Below are positions 57,341-64,000 of a DNA stretch of 64,000 nucleotides, piece after piece. The stretch is from an uncultured Cetobacterium sp. (GTDB lineage: Bacteria > Fusobacteriota > Fusobacteriia > Fusobacteriales > Fusobacteriaceae): the NCBI RefSeq assembly GCF_947072685.1, contig NZ_CAMTIK010000005.1, forward strand, positions 54,189-118,188. The letters are read 5' to 3'. A program made the position numbers and the translations under genes. How positions within the stretch are numbered: the first letter of the stretch is position 1; each line of letters starts with the position of its first letter. The notes beneath the pieces were generated by a model, which saw nothing but the letters and a program-made list of their open reading frames with translations, did not search any database and was not told the DNA's origin.

Positions 57341-58792
57341 TTGAGAAAGTATATAAGTATGTTTGTATTTATAGTTATTACAACACTATCCTTTGGAAGT
57401 ACAGCTATGCAATTAGAAGATTTATCGATAGATGAATATAGTCAACTTAAAGATGAAAAAAATGATGAGGTCAAGCTAATTCAAGCCATTAAGGTCTCGA
57501 CGGTAGATCCGATCCGTATGAAGGATCAGTATTCAATAAGAGTTGTTAAATATTTATATGATACTCTTTTTATACTTGGAGAAAATGGAGAGGCTAAGCC
57601 AAATTTAGTTGAGAAATTTAGCTGGAAAGAGGATAGGATTTTAACATTGAAAATAAAAGAAAATATTTATTTTCATGACGGAAAACAATTGGATTCGATG
57701 GGGGTAAAAAACTCATTGGAGAGAATGTTGGATAGAGGGGTTTTTAAAAGTTTTTTTAAGGATGTTGAAAGTATCAGAGTGGTTGACAAAGATTTTTTAG
57801 AGATAAAGTTGAAGAGAAAAAACAATTTGTTTATTTCGATGTTGTCCTATTATATGTGCTCTATAACAAAAGAGGATGAAACAGGAAAAGTTATAGGGAC
57901 AGGACCTTATAAAATTGGTGATATGAAAAATAAAGAGTTAGTATTGTTAAAAAACGAGAGGTACTTCAAAAATATACCTGGAGCAGAAAAGATAACAATA
58001 TATTATGAGATTAGTGATAGAGGAAGAATGATTTCTTATTATAATGAGAAAGTCGATATTGTGTCGGATATAACTTTAAAAAGATTAAAAAAATGGAAGG
58101 AAGACGGTCTTATATCGTCAGATGTGGAAGTTTTAGAGAAAGAAGAAGTAGATACTACAAGTATTATCTTTGGAAATAAAAATGGAATTTTTAAAACTAG
58201 AGATAGCAGAAAAGCAATAAAAGCAATAATAGATAAAGAGAAGATATCTGAAAATATTTTCGGCGAAAAATCAGCAAAAACATTTTTCCCGCAACAATTG
58301 TTTAAAGCAGAGCTATCTAGAATAGGTAAAGAAGAAAAAACAGATTATACTTTTAAAAATAAACATTTGGAGATAACGATTTTAAATGATGATGTTTCCA
58401 TGGCGGTGGCAAAAGAGATTAAAAAACAGTTGGAAAAAAATAATTTTGATGTTTCAATTGTTCCTTATCAACAAGAAGCATATTTGATGAAAATAGAGAA
58501 TAGAGATTATGAACTAGCTGTTTATAATATCATATTTGATGGGAATTATTTAGTTTATAATTTAGGAAAAGTAATGATGTTTGATTTAGGAAATAAAGAT
58601 ATGTATAATGCAACTCAACCTTTTTTAGATATAATGAAAGACGAAAATCAAAAAGAGAATCGAGATAAAATTTATGATAAAGTTGTATCTCTAATAGCTA
58701 AAGATGTTCCTTATATACCATTAATACACAGTAAGAAAATAATTATTGGAAATGAAAAAATAAGGAGTCTAGATAGCAAAGGGAGGAATTGA
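57341..58792 (+). CDS. Family 5 extracellular solute-binding protein (orphan)
   Basis: A 483-residue peptide/nickel-type (SBP_bac_5) binding protein. Markers: SVDPIRMKDQYS-like region near 50, YDTLFILGENGEAKPNLVEKF, ENIYFHDGKQLDSMGVKNSLERM, and GTGPYKIGDMKNKELVLLKNERY. A signal peptide is present but no lipobox Cys. The start is TTG 57341, six bases after GAGGTG; GTG 57332 lies inside that site. It has no permease or ATPase beside it. Placed between a sensor phosphodiesterase and pilus-like genes, it may serve signalling rather than transport; this is inference. Confidence 0.8.
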   Translation: MRKYISMFVFIVITTLSFGSTAMQLEDLSIDEYSQLKDEKNDEVKLIQAIKVSTVDPIRMKDQYSIRVVKYLYDTLFILGENGEAKPNLVEKFSWKEDRILTLKIKENIYFHDGKQLDSMGVKNSLERMLDRGVFKSFFKDVESIRVVDKDFLEIKLKRKNNLFISMLSYYMCSITKEDETGKVIGTGPYKIGDMKNKELVLLKNERYFKNIPGAEKITIYYEISDRGRMISYYNEKVDIVSDITLKRLKKWKEDGLISSDVEVLEKEEVDTTSIIFGNKNGIFKTRDSRKAIKAIIDKEKISENIFGEKSAKTFFPQQLFKAELSRIGKEEKTDYTFKNKHLEITILNDDVSMAVAKEIKKQLEKNNFDVSIVPYQQEAYLMKIENRDYELAVYNIIFDGNYLVYNLGKVMMFDLGNKDMYNATQPFLDIMKDENQKENRDKIYDKVVSLIAKDVPYIPLIHSKKIIIGNEKIRSLDSKGRN

Positions 58793-59616
58793 TGACAAAG
58801 ATTATGATATACTTATTTGTGGTGCTAAATACCATAATTTTTGGAAAAATGGTATCTCATCCAAATTTTACGACAATCCAAGAAGAGATTATTCTGGATA
58901 GAGCGAGAGTTTTTAATTTAGAGAGCGAAGTATTTAAAATAACTGGATTGGGAAATATGAGTAGACTATATTATTTTATCGGTAACTACGATGAAAGATT
59001 TCAAAATAAAAATGGTTCTACAGACTCTATAATTCTTGAAAATGTTAGACTGGTCAAAACTTCCGATATTCATAATGAGACTGGAAATTATATAGAAGGA
59101 GTTAATGGGAAAACTTCTTTTAGAATTTTAGGAAAAATTAGAATAAAACCAGATCCAAGAATTTCTGGAGAGTACACTTCACGTGTAACTGTAAGATTTT
59201 CAGAGAATAATAGTTCTGTTTCTAGCGAAGAGTTAGTGGAGGTTCAATTTAAGGTTAAAGTATTAAAATCTCTTCAACTGGAAACTACAACGATGGATTT
59301 AGGAGGAGCTGTTAGAGGGATGAGGCTTTCGACGAAATCGGGTGGTAATCCAGGATATCTGAGAATATCAGGAGCACCAAGAGCTGAGGTTGAAATAGAA
59401 TTTCCTGAAAGAGTTTTGATTCAAAATATAAATGATAGTAAAATATTGACAGTGGACATATTAACGACACCTTCATCAGATGGAGGTGAACTAGAAGTTT
59501 ATTTATCGGATACGGGAAGTTATACAGTGAGATTTGATGGTGAAGTGAAAGATACTTCGAAAGCATCTAGTGGGATGTATAGAGGAAATTTTAAAATACA
59601 GGTAAGGTATGACTGA
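58792..59616 (+). CDS. DUF4402-like pilin or adhesin candidate
   Basis: A 274-residue exported protein with a signal sequence (IMIYLFVVLNTIIFG). The C-terminal half resembles DUF4402: a strand LETTTMDLGGAVRGM, then LRISGAPRAEVEIEFP, TVDILTTPSSDG, and a final strand MYRGNFKIQVRYD. DUF4402 domains are found in surface pilin-like proteins encoded with PapD-like chaperones and ushers. The N-terminal half (residues 25-150) is not recognised. GGGAGG precedes ATG 58792, which overlaps the previous stop codon. The usher-like gene follows three bases later, supporting a pilus subunit or tip adhesin. The family call is by pattern only. Confidence 0.6.
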   Translation: MTKIMIYLFVVLNTIIFGKMVSHPNFTTIQEEIILDRARVFNLESEVFKITGLGNMSRLYYFIGNYDERFQNKNGSTDSIILENVRLVKTSDIHNETGNYIEGVNGKTSFRILGKIRIKPDPRISGEYTSRVTVRFSENNSSVSSEELVEVQFKVKVLKSLQLETTTMDLGGAVRGMRLSTKSGGNPGYLRISGAPRAEVEIEFPERVLIQNINDSKILTVDILTTPSSDGGELEVYLSDTGSYTVRFDGEVKDTSKASSGMYRGNFKIQVRYD

Positions 59617-59618
59617 TT

Positions 59619-62213
59619 ATGAGAAAAATTGCTAAGAGAGCATATATAGCTATTTTTTTTATTCTCTTTCAATTTGTAAGTTTGAATGCAGAAGACTTGT
59701 CAGGTCTTGAAGAAGCGTATGTTGAAGTGAAGAGTAAGCAATTAAAAGATGATTTTTTTATGGTTAAATATAATTTTGAGAAAGATAAAGTTTTTATAGG
59801 ATTGAAATCACTATATTATTTTTTGGAGATATATTCTTTAAATTTTGATTTAATAGAAAGAAGAATGTCGGGAGAAATTAACGGGAAAAAAATGGGTGTA
59901 ACTTTTGATAAAAACGAATCGTTTGTTTTAGATGATGATATTTATGTAGAATTAGATACTTTTAAAAAAAAATTAAACTTTAGTAGTGGAGAATGGTCGG
60001 GGCAAGACTTGAAATTGACTTTAACTCCAAACTTTACGCTTCCTTACGAAGAGAGAGAAAAAAGTAAGGTAGAAAGATTGAGGTTGAATGGGAAGCAAGA
60101 GCAAAAATCTAAGGATATTATAGAGGCGCCGAAGAAGTTTATTTCACCTGGGATTTTGAAGTTTAATATTTCTCTAGATGATTTAGAAAAGGCGGAAAAA
60201 AATATCAATCTGGAATATGGAACACAGTTTCTTTATGGAGATTTTTATATAAACCAAGAGATAGAGCCAAAATTGGAATCTCAAAGTTATAGCCTAACAT
60301 ATAACAATATCTATAAAGAAAATGATTTGACATTTGGAGATTATTATATGAAAATTCCTGACTTTTTAAGAATAAACAGCTCTGTTCAAGGAGTAAGCTT
60401 TGGAGAAGAAAATACTTATAGTAGAACTTTTGAAAATGTGACGATTATAAAAGGGGATGCACAAGGAGCTGATATAGTTGAATTATATCAAAATGGAATA
60501 TTATTGGATTATATTCAACCTAAGACAAGATCATTTGAATTTGAAGTTAGGGATAGAAATTATGGTGGAGAATACACGTTAAAAATATATTATCAAAATG
60601 GACAGATGGAGACAAGAAAGGTATATACTGTAAACAATTCAAAATTACTAGATAAAAATGAATGGAGTTACAACGTTCAAGTTGGAAAAGGGAGTTTGGA
60701 TAATTACGAACAAAAAATAGCAGAAGTTCGATATGGTCTTACAGAGGATATTAGTTTTGGTATGGGAAGCATGGAGTTACAAAGTGAAAGTGGGAAAAAA
60801 TTTAATATATTAAAAAATGATCTTATTTATAGAGTTGGATTTAATTATTATCCAACTCTGATTAGCTTACAAAGTTTTTATGAAACAAAAAAACAAGAAG
60901 AAAGTTATGAAGTCAGAGTTGATCAAAGGATAAAAAGTTATGAGGTGACCTTTAAGCATAATAAATATTCCAAATATTTGGGAGAAGATAATAGACTTCA
61001 AGAATATAATTCTGTAGGAATAACAAAAAACTTTTTAAATAATAGAATAGCTTTGGGATATCAAGAAGAGGTGGATATTTTTAGCGAAGAAAAAGAAAAA
61101 GGGTATTTTTTAAGCTTTGAAAATAGAAGTTTTAGGGATTGGTCGTTTATTTTAGATTCTGAAATAAGTAGAAATAAATCTAAAGAAAAGAAAATAGAGA
61201 TAAATCCTGGTGTGAGTTATAGCGGAATAAATGGAATAACTGCATTGTTCCAAGCGGATATAGAAAAAAACAAAAAAAATACAAATGTTGAATATTCTTT
61301 TAAAGTTTTAGGAAGAAGACAAAGAGTTAAATCAGCATCGTTAGAATATACATTTGGAGTGGAAACAACTTATAATGATGAGGACAAAGGGAAAATGAGC
61401 ATGGACTTTACAGTTTACTTTGATAATTATCTATATTTAGAGTTGCCAGTGCGTAGAGATGAAAAAAATAAAGTTCAGATTGGACTAACAGCTGAAAAAG
61501 CGATAGATTTAAGTGATTTAAAAAGAAATGTCAAAGATAGACAGGTTGATAATTCTTGGATATATGGAAAAGCTTATATTGATTCAAACAATAATGGGAA
61601 ATATGATGAGCATGAAAAAACTTTGTCAAATATTGAGGTTGTGGCAGATGGGCAAAGATCTATTTCAAATGAAAATGGAGAATATGTAATTTCTGGAGTC
61701 CTTCCGTTAAATAAATATAAAGTTGAAGTGAACAGAAAAACAATAGATCCAATGCTTATACAATCTAGAAGCGGAGATCTTGTTGAAACAAAATCATCTA
61801 TTGGTACAAGGTATGATATTCCTGTACAGGCAGTTTCTATGGTGACTGGAAATATTCTAGCGGGTGAAGAAATAAGCTCAAAAGAGATGGTAAGAATACT
61901 GAGTATGACGACTGTAATTTTAGAAAAAAATGGTGAAGTTTATAAAGAGATCGACCCTGAGTTTGATGGTATGTTCTTCTTTGAGGATGTTATACCAGGG
62001 AATTATCAAATGAAGTTTATATATTTAGGAAACGAATTTGTAGGATTTTCTAAGGATGTTTTAGATGTTGATGTGAAATTGGAAAAAGATGATGAGGGAG
62101 AGTACTTTGAAGGATTTGATGTAGTAGTAAATAAATCCGAAGATAAAAAAGAAAAGCTTGAATCGATTGATAATGAAGCATATGATATGGATGATATTTT
62201 AAATAATTTTTAA
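59619..62213 (+). CDS. Usher-like outer membrane protein with C-terminal SdrD-B/CNA-like domain
   Basis: An 864-residue exported protein (signal IAIFFILFQFVSLNA). Residues about 25-145 form a small domain (VFIGLKSLYYFLEIYSL, DDDIYVELDTF). The centre is a long beta-rich region typed by FGDYYMKIPDF, a plug-like segment GADIVELYQNGILLDYIQP with GGEYTLKIYYQNGQMETRKVYTV, and repeated amphipathic strands (FSFEN/SYEVR patterns) that fit a barrel. This order matches chaperone-usher ushers. The C-terminal part has WIYGKAYIDSNNNGKYDEHE and SNENGEYVISGVLPLNKY, a Carboxypeptidase-regulatory/SdrD-B-like fold, in place of the usual usher C-domains. Neighbours (pilin candidate before, PapD-like chaperone after) strengthen the call. 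A different outer-membrane secretion barrel remains possible. Confidence 0.68.
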   Translation: MRKIAKRAYIAIFFILFQFVSLNAEDLSGLEEAYVEVKSKQLKDDFFMVKYNFEKDKVFIGLKSLYYFLEIYSLNFDLIERRMSGEINGKKMGVTFDKNESFVLDDDIYVELDTFKKKLNFSSGEWSGQDLKLTLTPNFTLPYEEREKSKVERLRLNGKQEQKSKDIIEAPKKFISPGILKFNISLDDLEKAEKNINLEYGTQFLYGDFYINQEIEPKLESQSYSLTYNNIYKENDLTFGDYYMKIPDFLRINSSVQGVSFGEENTYSRTFENVTIIKGDAQGADIVELYQNGILLDYIQPKTRSFEFEVRDRNYGGEYTLKIYYQNGQMETRKVYTVNNSKLLDKNEWSYNVQVGKGSLDNYEQKIAEVRYGLTEDISFGMGSMELQSESGKKFNILKNDLIYRVGFNYYPTLISLQSFYETKKQEESYEVRVDQRIKSYEVTFKHNKYSKYLGEDNRLQEYNSVGITKNFLNNRIALGYQEEVDIFSEEKEKGYFLSFENRSFRDWSFILDSEISRNKSKEKKIEINPGVSYSGINGITALFQADIEKNKKNTNVEYSFKVLGRRQRVKSASLEYTFGVETTYNDEDKGKMSMDFTVYFDNYLYLELPVRRDEKNKVQIGLTAEKAIDLSDLKRNVKDRQVDNSWIYGKAYIDSNNNGKYDEHEKTLSNIEVVADGQRSISNENGEYVISGVLPLNKYKVEVNRKTIDPMLIQSRSGDLVETKSSIGTRYDIPVQAVSMVTGNILAGEEISSKEMVRILSMTTVILEKNGEVYKEIDPEFDGMFFFEDVIPGNYQMKFIYLGNEFVGFSKDVLDVDVKLEKDDEGEYFEGFDVVVNKSEDKKEKLESIDNEAYDMDDILNNF

Positions 62214-62225
62214 AGGAGAGAGAGG

Positions 62226-63134
62226 TTGAGGAAATTATTTGTAATAAAGCTACTAATTATCTTTACGATAATTGTAAATAACTCCTATTCTAATAAACGA
62301 GTAGAAAATATAAATAATAAGAAAATAAGAAACCAGATAATTTATATCTTGAACGAATCTACTCCATTTACAGGAGAGTTAATTGGTCAGGGAGTAAAAG
62401 AACAGTATGAAAACGGAATAAGACATGGGAATTTTCAGGGGTATGTCATGGATGAAGATCAGAAGTTGATATATGAAGGTAAATATATCAATGGAATAAA
62501 GCATGGTGCTTGGATGATTAAATATCCAACAGGTGAAAGTAAAGTGGTTTTAAAATATAACTATGACAAACCTAGTGGACAATGGACATATTTTTATGAG
62601 AATAAAATTTTAGAAGGGCATGAAAGCTTAGAGGATGGTATTCTTGAGGGGAGAGTTGTAAAATACTCTGTAAGTGGAGAATTGTTGACTAAGTTAAACT
62701 ATAATTATGGTCTTTTAAATGGAGAAGCGGTATTTTTTCATAAGGGAGAGATATTGGAAACAGTAACATATTTTAAATATGGGAAAATAGATGGTGGAAT
62801 TAAAATTTTTGATAAAAATGCCAATCCAATTTTAGAAGGGGGTTATAAAATTGGAAAAAGAGAGGGGATTTGGAAATTTTTCTATAAAACGGGAGATGTA
62901 AAAACAGTTGTAAATTATTTGAACGGATTAAAAGAAGGTGAACTCATTATTTATGATAAAGCTGGATCGATTGCACAAAAAACAACTTTTATCAAAGGAA
63001 ATGAGATAGATTCTAAAGGGAAGGTAATAAGTGAGAACAAAGAATTTAAGGATTCTATTGTTGATAGGTTTAAAAAATTTAATAGAAATTTAAAATATGA
63101 AAAATACGATAAAATATTGAGTGAGATGGAGTGA
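62226..63134 (+). CDS. Periplasmic MORN_2/YwqK-like repeat protein
   Basis: A 302-residue exported protein (signal LFVIKLLIIFTIIVNNSYS). It has about seven MORN_2-type repeats of 22-24 residues, such as YEGKYINGIKHGAWMIKYP, LNYNYGLLNGEAVFFHKGE and LEGGYKIGKREGIWKFFYKTG. The C-terminus is charged and probably helical. MORN-variant proteins bind lipids or proteins; no function is known in fimbrial clusters. The start is TTG 62226 after AAGGAG. The stop overlaps the chaperone gene (TGATG). Confidence 0.72.
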   Translation: MRKLFVIKLLIIFTIIVNNSYSNKRVENINNKKIRNQIIYILNESTPFTGELIGQGVKEQYENGIRHGNFQGYVMDEDQKLIYEGKYINGIKHGAWMIKYPTGESKVVLKYNYDKPSGQWTYFYENKILEGHESLEDGILEGRVVKYSVSGELLTKLNYNYGLLNGEAVFFHKGEILETVTYFKYGKIDGGIKIFDKNANPILEGGYKIGKREGIWKFFYKTGDVKTVVNYLNGLKEGELIIYDKAGSIAQKTTFIKGNEIDSKGKVISENKEFKDSIVDRFKKFNRNLKYEKYDKILSEME

Positions 63135-63895
63135 TGAAGATGTTTAGGCTAAGAAAAATAGAGATTTTGATGTTCTTTTTGTTGAGTGTTTGTTCTATGG
63201 CGTTTAATTTTAGTGTAGCACCTACAAGATTTGAAGTAGAGTTGGATAAAGTAAATACAAATGAAGTTATATTGATAAATAATACTGCTGAACCAATGAG
63301 ACTTGAAAGTTTTTTAGAGATACCAAAAGGATACGAAAACTATAATTTAAATGAGAGTATAAAACTTTATCCAAAAATGGTTGCTATAAAACCGGGTGGA
63401 AAGCAAATAGTAAGATTTAGAGTGAAACCAAACTCTAGTGTTCAAGCAGGAGAATACAAAAGTTATATTGTATTTAAAGAAATTCCAATAAAAAATAAAG
63501 CTACAGAAAAAAAAGATTCGTTAGATGTTCAGATACAGATGATAACAGAGGTAGGAATAAGTATATATGGATATTATGGCGAATTAAATAAAACAATAGA
63601 TATTTCAAACTTGAAATTCTCTTATAATTCAAAGAGTGACGATTTAAAAATATCGGGAGATGTGGATGCTAAAGGTAACAGTTCTTTAAGAATTACTCAA
63701 AAAGTTGAGGTGTTAAATTCTAATGGGAAAGTAATTGAGACTTTAAATGCTCAGTTTGGAAGAAGTTTAAGAAATGGGAAAAGTAAAATAGAAAATGTTG
63801 TGAAAGTACAGGAGTTAAAAAATAAAAAAGTGAGATTGACTTTAATGGATTCAGATGGGGAAATTTTGTCGAAAAAAACAAGTCAAACTTTTTAA
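63134..63895 (+). CDS. PapD-like periplasmic chaperone
   Basis: A 253-residue exported protein (signal IEILMFFLLSVCSMAF). The first domain follows PapD chaperones: FSVAPTRFEVELDKVNTNEVIL, quoted in part, with a strand NNTAEPMRLESFLEI, then LYPKMVAIKPGGKQIVRFRV (the P-G-x-x-Q-x-V-R segment of chaperones) and YIVFKEIP, the standard end of domain 1. The second domain is a weaker immunoglobulin-like fold. It should hold pilin subunits for the usher two genes upstream. The G1-strand and the subunit-clasp Lys/Arg cannot be fixed without alignment. ATG 63134 overlaps the previous stop; ATG 63140 is better spaced from GGAG. Confidence 0.78.
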   Translation: MKMFRLRKIEILMFFLLSVCSMAFNFSVAPTRFEVELDKVNTNEVILINNTAEPMRLESFLEIPKGYENYNLNESIKLYPKMVAIKPGGKQIVRFRVKPNSSVQAGEYKSYIVFKEIPIKNKATEKKDSLDVQIQMITEVGISIYGYYGELNKTIDISNLKFSYNSKSDDLKISGDVDAKGNSSLRITQKVEVLNSNGKVIETLNAQFGRSLRNGKSKIENVVKVQELKNKKVRLTLMDSDGEILSKKTSQTF

Positions 63896-63902
63896 AAAGT
63901 TT

Positions 63903-63939
63903 AAAATATACAAAGCTAAAATAGCTTTGTATATTTTTT
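63903..63939 (+). terminator. Terminator of the c-di-GMP riboswitch operon
   Basis: AAAATATACAAAGCTA (63903-63918) pairs with TAGCTTTGTATATTTT (63922-63937) over three A, with T following. Strong; it closes the unit begun at 55042. Confidence 0.92.
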
Positions 63940-63964
63940 ATTTTAAAAAAAATAAAAAAAGTTG

Positions 63965-63993
63965 TTGACGGAGTTTAAAAATTATGGTACTAT
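63965..63993 (+). promoter_or_regulatory. Promoter for a gene beyond the right edge
   Basis: TTGACG at 63965-63970, a 17-base spacer, and TACTAT at 63988-63993 with an extended -10 TG. No gene follows within the window. Confidence 0.6.
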
Positions 63994-64000
63994 TATTTTT

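Noticed and set aside
1..64000. CRISPR array, tRNA or rRNA genes
   Set aside because: No regularly spaced direct repeats, tRNA cloverleaf or rRNA sequence were noticed on either strand; the few repeats are transposon ends, operators and terminators.

Overview
The window reads as one chromosomal segment of a low-GC, Gram-negative anaerobe, most likely a member of the Fusobacteriota (Fusobacterium/Cetobacterium-like). The taxon is inference. It rests on very AT-rich codon use, LPS genes (kdsB, a heptosyltransferase-like GT9, lptB, lptF, lptG and a giant LptC/OstA-like protein) beside Firmicute-like expression signals (strong AGGAGG sites, TTGACA-17-TATAAT promoters, guanine and c-di-GMP riboswitches with intrinsic terminators), and pyruvate formate-lyase metabolism. 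Nearly all genes lie on the + strand in long, tightly packed operons. I see no tRNA, rRNA, CRISPR array or prophage.

Layout: (1) 1-3778: end of an LPS-kinase-like gene, a GT9 glycosyltransferase, recA, recX, plsC. (2) 3831-6939: consensus promoter, pflB, pflA. (3) 7014-9487: tsaD, an ArsC/Spx-like protein and dusB, partly separated by terminators and promoters. (4) 9506-20888: mutS, giant lptC/ostA-like gene, lptB, alaS, ruvX, secD, secF. (5) 20943-29632: alr, an RlmI-like methyltransferase, cvpA, lptF, lptG, M16 peptidase, dut, rodA, an RluD-like synthase. (6) 29645-32691: a divergent, tail-less FtsZ-like gene on the - strand, a tnpB-only IS200/IS605 element with both ends visible, and a phosphoglycerate-mutase-family gene. 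(7) 32779-35099: kdsB and a SpoIID-like lipoprotein. (8) 35116-41239: a TetR-controlled RND efflux operon with two matching palindromes around its promoter. (9) 41304-55026: a purine locus, purE-K-L-C-F-M-N-H-D followed by guaB. Its leader combines a guanine riboswitch with a second terminator overlapped by a 38-codon ORF. (10) 55042-63939: a c-di-GMP-I riboswitch leading an apparent seven-segment unit: HD-GYP phosphodiesterase with two periplasmic solute-binding domains, an orphan family-5 solute-binding protein, a DUF4402-like pilin candidate, an usher-like outer-membrane protein, a periplasmic MORN-repeat protein and a PapD-like chaperone, ending in a clear terminator.

The most novel part is region 10. 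It looks like a chaperone-usher surface-structure system placed, with its own c-di-GMP phosphodiesterase, behind a c-di-GMP riboswitch whose geometry suggests an ON switch. The next most interesting are the two-stage purine leader (region 9), the FtsZ-like protein with an altered tubulin signature, and the 918-residue LptC/OstA-like bridge protein. Functions come from motif recognition in the translated sequence; no database search was possible.
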